Origin: Candidatus Fermentibacterota bacterium
GTDB taxonomy: Bacteria > JAFGKV01
Length of the DNA stretch: 36,885 bases
Assembly: GCA_030620115.1 (NCBI GenBank)
Contig: JAUXFG010000020.1
Span: 1-36,885, forward strand
Direction: 5' to 3'
Below the pieces are notes generated by a model. It was not told the origin of the DNA. It saw nothing but the letters and a program-made list of their open reading frames with translations, and made no database searches. Below are positions 7,454 to 15,466 of the stretch, in pieces. Every line of letters begins with the position of its first letter. Positions within the stretch are counted from its first letter, which is position 1. Made by a program: the position numbers and the translations under genes.

Positions 7454-8059
7454 TTGAAATTGGGAGAGATCAAGGACTGGACATGCTGCGGTACATCCGC
7501 TGTGCATAATGTTTCCCATCTCGCAGCTATCGCTCTTCCAATAGACAATCTGGTGGCCTACCGGGATGAAGGTTTCACCAACGTCGTCATTCCGTGCGTT
7601 TCATGTTTTCAGCGCTTCAAGGTAGCTGACTACGAGATGAAACGTGACCCGGAGATTCGCAAACGTGTTGAGGAGGTGATCGGAACCAGCTACGGAGGAG
7701 AGGTGGAAATCCTCCACCCCCTGAGCGTTCTGTCAAGCGACACCCTCCTGGAGCGAATTCAGGCAGAGACAAGACGGGATCTCTCTGAATTGAGTATCGC
7801 TTGCTATTACGGTTGCCTTCTTGTTCGTTCTCCAAAGACGATGAACCTTGATGAAGCAGAGTATCCCGTCCTAATGGACGAAATCCTCCAGGCAGCCGGG
7901 GTCAATACACTTGATTGGTCCTATAAAACCGATTGCTGCGGTGCCGCATTCTCACTTACCGAAACTGACGTTGTTTTTTGCATAAGCATGTGGTGCTATC
8001 TGTCATTTCTGAGGGAGCAGAGCGACCGAAGAATCCAGGTGGAGGGATTGCTTGAATGA
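7454..8059 (+). pseudogene. Truncated HdrB-like (CCG domain) heterodisulfide reductase subunit
   Basis: HdrB subunits carry two cysteine-rich CCG domains that bind the non-cubane Fe-S clusters of heterodisulfide reductase. Here the first domain keeps Asp-Trp-Thr-Cys-Cys-Gly and Cys-Val-Ser-Cys, and the second keeps Cys-Tyr-Tyr-Gly-Cys and Asp-Cys-Cys-Gly. The usual N-terminal 30-40 residues with the first cysteine are missing. The frame upstream (from about 7445) still reads Cys-Leu-Gly-Leu-Lys-Leu, as an HdrB would. At the 3' end the protein stops matching after about 7975; the last 25 or so residues are translated from a GTCATTCTGAG-type repeat, and the final Cys-x-x-Cys is lost. With repeats at both ends, this is a decayed gene. 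Confidence 0.8.
8002..8035 (+). repeat. GTCATTCTGAG-type repeat, copy 3
   Basis: The sequence matches the repeat at 1088-1122 with one inserted T. It lies inside the open frame of the hdrB remnant and supplies its artificial C-terminus (Phe-Leu-Arg-Glu-Gln-Ser-Asp-Arg-Arg-Ile). It therefore marks the 3' breakpoint of that gene. Confidence 0.8.
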
Positions 8060-8221
8060 TAGAATACTGGGTTGTGAGAATCGGAATCTGGGGGTTTCTT
8101 CTCTCTGAGATCCATCGTTCCAACATTCCATTCACCCCTTCTGCCATAAGGCAGATCGAAGCATGATCCGGCTCAGAAGACACCGCATGCCAAGAGTTGT
8201 GGGATTTCGGAGACGACACAT

Positions 8222-8824
8222 ATGATTACTCTGGCTTCACCTTTTTCGTACCATAGAGAGATTAAGAAAAGCCGTTTCTTCGCCCGTGCCTCGCCAGTCA
8301 CAAGTCCGGATGCCGCCATGGAGTTCCTTGGGACAGTAAGAGATCAGCAGGCCACGCATAACTGCTGGGCCTACAAGATCGGCTCGTCCTACCGCTCCTC
8401 AGATGATGGTGAACCCGGCGGTACGGCGGGCCGGCCGATTTTGGCCGCCATCGAAGGCCAAGGACTCGATCATGTCATGGTGGTGGTCACTCGATTCTTT
8501 GGTGGAATCAAACTGGGCGCAGGCGGTCTCGCCCGGGCATATGGCGGTGTGGCAGCTGAATGTCTTCGCCAGGCCCCCAAGGTGGAGATGCTCCCTACCA
8601 TAACAGCCCGAATCAAGGCTGGATTCGATTTTGTGGGCCCGGTCTATTCTCTCCTTGATCAGTTTGGCGCCGAGAAATTACAGGAGCAATACACCCCGGA
8701 AGGCCTCATCATAGAGCTGCGGTTGGAGGCGTATCTCGTGGCCGAATTTCGTACCATACTGAAGGATCTGAGCCGAGGAAGCACGGATCTCGAGCTTCTG
8801 GATCCGGAGTCTCCGTCTGCATAG
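8222..8824 (+). CDS. yigZ: YigZ/IMPACT family protein
   Basis: The 200-residue product matches the UPF0029/IMPACT family. Visible motifs: Ile-Lys-Lys-Ser-Arg-Phe near residue 14, Ala-Thr-His-Asn-Cys-Trp-Ala-Tyr near 45, Ser-Asp-Asp-Gly-Glu-Pro-Gly-Gly-Thr-Ala-Gly-Arg-Pro-Ile at 60-73 and Val-Thr-Arg-Phe-Phe-Gly-Gly-Ile-Lys-Leu-Gly-x-Gly-Gly-Leu at 89-103. The C-terminal 80 residues form the small DUF1949-like domain. The family is linked to ribosome or translation control in eukaryotes (IMPACT); the bacterial role is poorly defined. The start has a GGAG motif upstream. It stands alone between the hdrB debris and a repeat-rich gap. Length is typical. Confidence 0.93.
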   Translation: MITLASPFSYHREIKKSRFFARASPVTSPDAAMEFLGTVRDQQATHNCWAYKIGSSYRSSDDGEPGGTAGRPILAAIEGQGLDHVMVVVTRFFGGIKLGAGGLARAYGGVAAECLRQAPKVEMLPTITARIKAGFDFVGPVYSLLDQFGAEKLQEQYTPEGLIIELRLEAYLVAEFRTILKDLSRGSTDLELLDPESPSA

Positions 8825-8950
8825 AGCCCACGGAGAGACTTGTTTTTGACACTTCTCAATAAGTCCGTGCATCCAGCCTTTCCCCCTTTTTCGAAGCTGA
8901 CAGCAGAACACACTTAACACCGGGACCATTCTCTCATCCACAGCATCCTC

Positions 8951-9085
8951 GGAATCGGGATCGCTATCGGAATCGAAATCAGCCACAGCGTTGCTCTCAG
9001 CTTCATCAGACATCCAGATTCTCGCGACAGAGGGCCATGTAATCACATCTCAATCGATTCCGATTCCGATAGCGATCCCGATTCC
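8951..9085. repeat. Perfect 25-bp inverted repeat with 85-base loop
   Basis: Bases 8951-8975 are the exact reverse complement of 9061-9085. The arms are built from a GATTCCGAT-like short motif. The loop has no recognisable gene. It may be a dispersed-repeat pair or fold as a long hairpin in RNA. Function unknown. Confidence 0.75.
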
Positions 9086-9241
9086 GACGAAGGATGAGGA
9101 CATTGGCGGTCATAATCATTCTCGCCATTCGGCTCGAGCTCATGGGCAGTACGCGGGACTGCCGCGTCGCTTCCCTCCTCGCAGTGACTATCGTTGGATA
9201 GACGCAACGGTTTCTTCTTCTCTCCCTCGTCATCAAGATTG

Positions 9242-9314
9242 GCCGGGACTTCTCACCGGCTTTCGGAGCGAAGCGGCCCCGCGGCCGACGCGGGATCGGT
9301 GAGAAATCCGGGCT
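9242..9314. repeat. Palindromic element family A
   Basis: The 5' end GCCGGGACTTCTCACC and the 3' end GGTGAGAAATCCGGGCT are imperfect inverted repeats, with a CCCCGCGGCCGACGCGGGA palindrome between them. The layout matches the other copies in this window. Intergenic, no ORF. Confidence 0.75.
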
Positions 9315-9523
9315 AGAAGTTCTGGGGCAAGCCCGGCCTCATGAAATCGGTTACATGACATGACCCGATAACCTATCTTGTGGGTTCTCGATCTGTATCC
9401 CACACCGGGCGCCAAAGAGAATTTCCGCCGCGAATGGGGATGAGTCGCCGCCCGATGCCGATCCCTGCGTGGGATCACGTGTGGAATTTGCCACCTATTC
9501 GTCAAAGAACCGAGGAGCATAGA

Positions 9524-11773
9524 ATGCCGCCATCCCTTCTCAACTCCTTCTGCATCCTCTTGACGCTCCTTGTCCTCGGGACGGCACATGCCAGTGGTCA
9601 CGCCGGCGAGCATATCGCAACGGATCTACCCTGCATTCAATCCAATGGGCTCTTCTCTCGAACCACTTCCCGGGCAGACGCCATGGTGAGCTCCCAGGAT
9701 GACTCCTTCTGGGCGCGTTATGAGATCGACCGCGTGGGCGATGAAGTGCGTGAGCTTTCGGATTTCCGTCTGTTTCGACAGAATGACTTGCAGTGTACGA
9801 TCCAATCCGTGCCTGGTTCCGACGCCTATGTCTCGAATACCGGGCTCATCGCATTCATGGATCATCGAAAGCACTACTTGGGCCAACTGACCATTCACTT
9901 CTACTCCGAGGAAGGAGAACCTCTCTTCTCGAGGACCTTCAAGCGTGCCGCTCTCTTTGGTTTCACGCCCCGTGGAACGAGATTCGGCGTAGGAACTCCT
10001 CAAGAGTTCGAGCTTATCTCTCCTGAGAGCGGAGACATCGAGACCTATCCGACTGCCGTGAGATTCGACGTCTCCCATGACGGCAATCATATTGTTCTCG
10101 CAAACGAAGACGAACTCAGAATCTTCTCGCATGGCGCCCTGAAGTATGAGTTCCTCGCGTGTTCCCCTTTCTGCCGCAAGGTCAGAGTGAGTGCCAAAGA
10201 TGACCTCGTGGCAGTCATCTACAAAAACGCACTCCAAGCCTATTCACTCTCCACGGGAGAACTGCTATTTTCTCGCAAAGCCGATGGCGGGCAGGCATAC
10301 CGTGATTTGATTGTGCAGGATGGGTACGTCGCGGTGGGGATCCAACACCGGATGGAGAGCCGAACGCAAGGATTGGCGAGAATCTATTCCCGGCAAGGTG
10401 AGCTTCTTGAGGCGCGAGCTGGCACCGCCAGGAAGTTGCCGCAGAGGAGAACGCAGGACACCAGTGCCGAAACCTTCTCCAAATATGAGCCGATCCCCTG
10501 GCCATTCGCCCCCTTCGATAGCGTACACACGGTATGGAACTACTATGAGCAGCACATGGGTGGATACGGTTCGGACTGGTCGTACCTCCATCAGGGGCTT
10601 GATATCATCACGCCGGTGGGTGAGCCCACCTATGCGGTGCAGAGAGGCATCGTCAAATGCGTACTCACCCTGGGTGGCGCCATTTACTGGCGTGTTGCCG
10701 TGAGCAAGGAACAGACCGCCGAGCCCTCCGAAGGATGGCTCTATGCTCACCTCATCGAAGAGAGCATTCAGGTGGATGTTGGTGATACCGTAGAAGTACA
10801 CGACTACCTCGGTGACATCATCCATTGGGCGGATGATTGGGGGCATATTCATTTCGTCAAAATCCGTGACTCTGGACTTGAATGGCAGTATCAGGATGAT
10901 GAATGGGGCATCCTGTTTAACCCGCTTTTGTCCCTGACCCCGGATACCGATCTTATCCCGCCGGTCATCGATCCGGTATTCGAAACCTCGAAGTTTGCGT
11001 TCTGCGAAAACGAAACGAGCAACTACCTCGCCCCAGACAGCCTCTACGGCGATATTGATATCATCATCAAGGTGCGAGACTATGTGGGTGACTCACCCTG
11101 GGTACAACCGGCATACCGGATCTACTATTGGGTGAATGAGATGGAGACTGGGGACATCGTCTTTCGAAGAACTCTTGGCCAGATCTTGAACCATTCATAT
11201 GACTTCTACGCCTGCGAGCACTACGAGCCTTTTGCCACGCTGCTCTACAAGCGTGACGACCTCCTCGTGCCTTCAAGTTGGATGAGTATGGACCGGAATT
11301 TCTACCACATCATCACCAACAACAACGGTGACTCCTTGGCTGTTTTGGAGGAGAAAGCGTTGGCATTTGTCACCTCTGACTATTCCGACGGCTGCTATCG
11401 TCTCTTTGTGGAGGTTTTCGACGAATACGGCAACTCGGTCCAGGACAGCATGGACGTACAGTTCAGAAACGGGGTAGGAGGCATCACTGACAAGCCTCGA
11501 CCCAGCACGCTCGCGCTGCAGCTGGAAGGATCCAGCCCGAACCCATTCAGCTCTGAGACGAAGCTTGCCTATTCGATTCCTGCCAAGGATTGGGTAACAG
11601 TGAGATTGTACGACATGCAGGGGAATCGAGTCCTCACGCTGGTGAATGAAATGAAAAGACCGGGGCTTTACTCGACTACCGTCGGCTCCCGTGCCCTTCC
11701 CGCCGGCACCTACATTTGTACCTTGAGACAGCGCGATCTCACCGACTCGCGAAGGCTGGTCATTCTACGATAG
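9524..11773 (+). CDS. Secreted M23 peptidase-like protein with C-terminal sorting domain
   Basis: The 749-residue product starts with a signal peptide (Leu-rich, ending Thr-Ala-His-Ala-Ser-Gly). A longer open frame begins at 9380, but ATG 9524 has GAGGAG upstream and gives the signal sequence. Residues of about 60-310 look like a beta-propeller-type or repetitive beta region. A LytM/M23 domain follows with the full zinc and catalytic set: His356-x-x-x-Asp360, His409 (Tyr-Ala-His) and His441-x-His443. After a beta-sandwich-like region, the last 75 residues (Ser-Pro-Asn-Pro-Phe ... Val-x-Leu-x-Asp-Met-x-Gly ... Leu-Pro-Ala-Gly-Thr-Tyr) form a T9SS type A/FlgD-like sorting domain. Likely exported and cell-surface; substrate could be peptidoglycan or another glycine-rich peptide. 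Confidence 0.85.
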   Translation: MPPSLLNSFCILLTLLVLGTAHASGHAGEHIATDLPCIQSNGLFSRTTSRADAMVSSQDDSFWARYEIDRVGDEVRELSDFRLFRQNDLQCTIQSVPGSDAYVSNTGLIAFMDHRKHYLGQLTIHFYSEEGEPLFSRTFKRAALFGFTPRGTRFGVGTPQEFELISPESGDIETYPTAVRFDVSHDGNHIVLANEDELRIFSHGALKYEFLACSPFCRKVRVSAKDDLVAVIYKNALQAYSLSTGELLFSRKADGGQAYRDLIVQDGYVAVGIQHRMESRTQGLARIYSRQGELLEARAGTARKLPQRRTQDTSAETFSKYEPIPWPFAPFDSVHTVWNYYEQHMGGYGSDWSYLHQGLDIITPVGEPTYAVQRGIVKCVLTLGGAIYWRVAVSKEQTAEPSEGWLYAHLIEESIQVDVGDTVEVHDYLGDIIHWADDWGHIHFVKIRDSGLEWQYQDDEWGILFNPLLSLTPDTDLIPPVIDPVFETSKFAFCENETSNYLAPDSLYGDIDIIIKVRDYVGDSPWVQPAYRIYYWVNEMETGDIVFRRTLGQILNHSYDFYACEHYEPFATLLYKRDDLLVPSSWMSMDRNFYHIITNNNGDSLAVLEEKALAFVTSDYSDGCYRLFVEVFDEYGNSVQDSMDVQFRNGVGGITDKPRPSTLALQLEGSSPNPFSSETKLAYSIPAKDWVTVRLYDMQGNRVLTLVNEMKRPGLYSTTVGSRALPAGTYICTLRQRDLTDSRRLVILR

Positions 11774-11785
11774 GGATGCCTCGCC

Positions 11786-11808
11786 AGAGAATGAGCCAGT
11801 GATTCTCT
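11786..11808 (+). terminator. Weak candidate terminator hairpin
   Basis: Twelve bases after the M23 gene stop, AGAGAAT (11786-11792) pairs with ATTCTCT (11802-11808) across a nine-base loop. Only a mixed T/C tract follows (TCTCTCATTTG), so intrinsic termination is uncertain. Confidence 0.25.
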
Positions 11809-11917
11809 TCTCTCATTTGCGTGAGAACTCTGGCCCCCTTTTCCTTGACAATGGCCAGAATGCCTTGGGGAATCGTATGACTTGGATCAAGAGCACGCCT
11901 TTATCAGGATGGTATAT

Positions 11918-13555
11918 ATGACCGTCGCAGGATTGGAAAGCCAAGAGGATAGCAAACGCCATCTGTTGCGTTCGCTTGCTTCGCCTCACCATTGGGGACT
12001 AATACTGGCGCTGGCCATTACCGTTGTCTCGGGCGTGAAGTCGATTCACCACCCTGTTTTTGGTGACGGGGAAGCCTATATGATTCCGGATGCCGAGCTG
12101 ATGGCGGATAGGCCCTTCTACCCGTTTATAGACGACGAGGTTCATCCCCCCTTCTTCTTCTTCCTTGAGGGCGTAGTCTTCCGTATTGCTGGTGCGAAGG
12201 TGGAGTCCGCGCACGCGCTGATCCTCGTTGCCGCATTATTCTCAGTAGTGACTATCTACTTGTTGGGCTCCAGCCTCGCTGGTCCAGCTGCCGGTTCGGC
12301 TGCAGCGCTTCTACTGGCTTCATGGGCTCCCTTCTTTATTCAGGCACGTCTGATCAGGCTTTCCATCCCCCTTACCGCTTTTTCGCTGGCAACGCTTCTT
12401 TCTGTCCAGAAGGGGTGGGTTGGTGCTTATATCGTGTTGGGTTCCCTGGCGGCTCTCACAAAAGCCCCCGGCGTTCTTGTTACAGGCGCTATAGCCGGTC
12501 TCGCCACTCTGGGGCTCTATCGATCACGAATACCAAGGCTCTTTCTCTGGATCCCTGTGGCAGTCTATGCAGCCTGGCTTGTGGCCTGCAAGATACACTA
12601 CGGCTGGTTCCTTTTTCCCGAGAACGTGGAGGGCTTCAAGTTCTCCTGGATCATGATAGGAGAACGTTGGCTTTTCTGGCTGAAGAGACTGGTCGTGGAT
12701 CAAAGGGCATGGCTTCCTGTTGCTGTGGCACTTCTAGTTTCATCGAGGCGGAAGGTCCACCTTGTCGCTCCGCTGCCTCTTGCCATCCTTGCTTCCTTAC
12801 TGATTCCAGGTTTCTCCCTTCCAAGTGGCGTGGCTCTGGGCCTGTTCCTGTCAGTGGGCCTGGTCTCCTGGTCCCTCGGAGGGATCTGGAGAGTCTTGCC
12901 CACGGTGGCACTTCTGTTCACTGCTCTCTTCACTCCATATCACTACAAGTTTCCGAGATACCTCCTGCCTGCTTGGCCTGGGATCGCGCTTTTTTGCTCG
13001 ATATCTCTATCTGGTTCAAGGAAAGCATTATTCGTGGTCTTCATTTCGTCTGGCCTTATGCTTGCCTCTGCCTTCGAGCGAACCGGTTGGTATGGGCACG
13101 GGGAATGGAGTCTTCACGAGAGCAATATGGCATACGAGGATTGGGTCTCATGCAGGAAAAATGCCGTCGCATACCTGGAAAAGAACGCCGAAGGTCTCGT
13201 GATTGCTGCAGAAAAACCGGCAATAGATCTTACCCATCCATCACATGGCTATGTAAGCAGAGCCCTGAGCGTCCTGACAATAAGGGATCTCCTGAGATCG
13301 GACTGCGGAATTCTGAGAGAAGCCGACTACTACTACAGACTATCCATTGCTTCGGACCAGCCGGATATCAGATTCCGCGCACATGCCAGCAGGTGTGGAG
13401 TCCGTTTGATTCCTGTGTGGGAGACCGCCGGCCGGAAGGAACAGAAACACGGCAGCAAGCCTTGGGCGGTTATCTATAGAATCGAACGGGCAGGTAAACA
13501 ACCCGAGGAAAGGAACCAGGTTTCTTCGCGAGGTGCATCCGAGACTCCCCATTGA
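11918..13555 (+). CDS. GT-C fold membrane glycosyltransferase (GT39/ArnT-like)
   Basis: This is a multi-pass membrane protein of about 545 residues. After a first membrane helix it has an acidic periplasmic loop (Phe-Gly-Asp-Gly-Glu-Ala ... Asp-Asp-Glu-Val-His-Pro-Pro), the layout used by polyprenyl-phosphate-dependent GT-C enzymes for metal or sugar-phosphate binding. About ten more hydrophobic helices follow, then a soluble C-terminal domain of roughly 140 residues. Such enzymes transfer a sugar from a lipid carrier to protein or lipid on the outer face of the inner membrane. ATG 11918 is preferred, with AGGATGG just upstream; a TTG at 11882 in the same frame is possible. Donor and acceptor cannot be read from sequence. 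Confidence 0.75.
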   Translation: MTVAGLESQEDSKRHLLRSLASPHHWGLILALAITVVSGVKSIHHPVFGDGEAYMIPDAELMADRPFYPFIDDEVHPPFFFFLEGVVFRIAGAKVESAHALILVAALFSVVTIYLLGSSLAGPAAGSAAALLLASWAPFFIQARLIRLSIPLTAFSLATLLSVQKGWVGAYIVLGSLAALTKAPGVLVTGAIAGLATLGLYRSRIPRLFLWIPVAVYAAWLVACKIHYGWFLFPENVEGFKFSWIMIGERWLFWLKRLVVDQRAWLPVAVALLVSSRRKVHLVAPLPLAILASLLIPGFSLPSGVALGLFLSVGLVSWSLGGIWRVLPTVALLFTALFTPYHYKFPRYLLPAWPGIALFCSISLSGSRKALFVVFISSGLMLASAFERTGWYGHGEWSLHESNMAYEDWVSCRKNAVAYLEKNAEGLVIAAEKPAIDLTHPSHGYVSRALSVLTIRDLLRSDCGILREADYYYRLSIASDQPDIRFRAHASRCGVRLIPVWETAGRKEQKHGSKPWAVIYRIERAGKQPEERNQVSSRGASETPH

Positions 13556-13743
13556 ATCCGAGCAACGCATGCTCGTAACAGGAACTGATATCTGGATTCC
13601 ACATGCTCGTGCAACTCTACAAGTGCTCTCACAGTTCCGCATCCGACAGACTCTGAATCCGCCGCGCCTGCTCATCTCGGCTACCCCAAAACTTCCTCAC
13701 GCAACAATCCTACGGGAGGCGCAATGTCCATGAGATATGCAGG

Positions 13744-15195
13744 CTACTTGCTTCTCTCTTCGGTAGCAATCGAGCCAATAACGGCCGCCAACGTGGCCAA
13801 GAAGAATGAGATGAAGCGAACCGATATGAAGGCATCAAGCCCAGGGATCAGTTTCCACACGGCGGTTGATACCGCCCCGGTAACCATCGCGGCCACAACT
13901 CCTGCACCATTCATGCGCTTCCAGTGGAGAGAGAGCACGATGGCAGGCCCAAATGAAGATCCCAGGCCCGCCCATGCATAAGAAACCACATCGTAAATAA
14001 GCTCTTCACTCGTCACCGCGAGGCCGAATCCAGCCAAACCGACAAGTACCGTTACTACACGGCTCATGGCGACCAGAGCTTTCTGTGAAATCCGGCGACC
14101 CAGCGCCTTGGAGTAGAAATCCTCCACTATGGTCGATGTCGTAACCAGGAGCTGACTGTCGGCAGTGGACATCATGGCCGCGACAGCGCCAGCGATCAGG
14201 ATTCCCGCGATCCAGGCAGGGAAGAGAAAGTTGGCCATGGTGGGGAGAATACGTTCCTGATCAGCGGCGACGCCGGAAAGGCTCTCGGCTGAGAATATGC
14301 CGTTATGGACCAGCGTGATGCCGACCAGGCCAATCAATGCGGCGCCGGCATAGGCCAAGATCGTCCAGACGATGGCGATCCGGCGACTGGTGCGAATCGC
14401 CTCCGGATCATTGATGGCCATGAACTTGGTCACAAGATGGGGCTGACCCATGAATCCCAATCCCCACGAGAGCCCGCCAATGATGGCGGCAATACCCGCC
14501 CATCCCGCCTTGCCTGCGGTGAGAGAGGCCGTATTCCCTGTCGCTGCCAATGCCTCACTGATATCGAGGCCGTGAGAGGAGATGAAGAGCAGCCCGATAA
14601 TGGGCATAACCACCAGTGTTATGATCATCAGAATCGCTTGGACTACGTCAGTGAAACAGACTGCCGTGAATCCCCCCATCATCGTGTAGACAACCACCAC
14701 AACTGCCGCCAGGGGCATCCCAAGCGAGGTATCAAGGCCAAATGTGACATCGAGAACCTTGCCGGCGCCTTTGAACTGGGCCGCCACGTAGAACGAGAAG
14801 AAAAACGCGATGATCAGCATGCTGATCACGCGGACCGCCTGCCCATACTTTCCACAGAAGCGGAAGAAGTACTCGGGCAGCGTGATGGCTCCATATTCCT
14901 CCGAAAGCTCCCGAAGCCTCTTGGCCACCACCATCCAAGAGAAAATGATGCCGGCCACACAGCCAAGGATGGTCCAGATCTCGACCATGCCCATGGCAAA
15001 AAGCGCGCCTGATAAGCCAAGGATCAACCAAGAGGACTCGGCCGCTGTTCGTTCCGAGAAGGCAATCACCCATGCCCCAAGCCTGCGGCCGCCAAGGATG
15101 AAATCCTCCTTGGTTCGGTTTTTCCCCCATGTCCAGATCCCGACGCCTGCGATGATGAATAGATAGACAATGAGACCGAGAAGAGGTGAGTTCAT
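13744..15195 (-). CDS. Sodium:solute symporter (SSS family, PutP-like)
   Basis: The 483-residue product is hydrophobic throughout, with about 13 predicted membrane helices, the family norm. The N-terminal half carries Asp-Phe-Ile-Leu-Gly-Gly-Arg-Arg-Leu-Gly, then Ala-Glu-Ser-Ser-Trp near helix 2 and Tyr-Thr-Met-Met-Gly-Gly-Phe near helix 6, as in PutP/PanF-type Na+-coupled carriers. ATG 15195 is preceded by AAGGAGGTCC, a near-perfect ribosome binding site, which decides the start against a longer open frame reaching 15507. It is convergent with the GT-C gene and divergent from the radical SAM gene (271-base spacer). Substrate is not determinable; proline or another small organic acid or amino acid is typical. 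Confidence 0.9.
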   Translation of the reverse strand: MNSPLLGLIVYLFIIAGVGIWTWGKNRTKEDFILGGRRLGAWVIAFSERTAAESSWLILGLSGALFAMGMVEIWTILGCVAGIIFSWMVVAKRLRELSEEYGAITLPEYFFRFCGKYGQAVRVISMLIIAFFFSFYVAAQFKGAGKVLDVTFGLDTSLGMPLAAVVVVVYTMMGGFTAVCFTDVVQAILMIITLVVMPIIGLLFISSHGLDISEALAATGNTASLTAGKAGWAGIAAIIGGLSWGLGFMGQPHLVTKFMAINDPEAIRTSRRIAIVWTILAYAGAALIGLVGITLVHNGIFSAESLSGVAADQERILPTMANFLFPAWIAGILIAGAVAAMMSTADSQLLVTTSTIVEDFYSKALGRRISQKALVAMSRVVTVLVGLAGFGLAVTSEELIYDVVSYAWAGLGSSFGPAIVLSLHWKRMNGAGVVAAMVTGAVSTAVWKLIPGLDAFISVRFISFFLATLAAVIGSIATEERSK

Positions 15196-15466
15196 TTGGA
15201 CCTCCTTGTGCCCTTCTGGGTAGGCCGTCCTGGAATGGTCGAGATTCCCGAGAACAGTCGTCCATGGCGCGGCAAGGAAAGCAAGTAACTTTGGGTCAAG
15301 TGTCTCCGCAATCCGTCTAGCCCGATGACATCGCGGCTGACTGCAATAATCACATGATATATCTTCCGCGCTCACTCGCATCAGGACTCGAAGATCGCGA
15401 AAGATCAATCTCAGAGATGCGAATATGATTCTTGCATTCTCGCGCGCACCAACATAGAGAGCACTG

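Larger units (their letters stand above)
8825..9523. other. Intergenic region with inverted repeats
   Basis: There is no convincing gene in these 699 bases. They hold a perfect 25-base inverted repeat (8951-9085), a GCGTCGCTTCCCTCCTCGCA-type dispersed repeat near 9163-9182 (a fragment of which also appears near 4214) and a family A palindromic element (9242-9314). The last 60 bases before the M23 gene carry its GAGGAG ribosome binding site at 9511-9516. Confidence 0.6.

Noticed and set aside
9380-9523. Upstream start of the M23 gene at 9380
   Set aside because: The additional 48 residues are Arg/Pro-rich and would place the signal peptide internally; GAGGAG precedes ATG 9524.
12322-13479. 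A 385-codon plus-strand frame
   Set aside because: It lies entirely inside the GT-C glycosyltransferase gene in another frame. The GT-C frame has clear membrane helices and family motifs.
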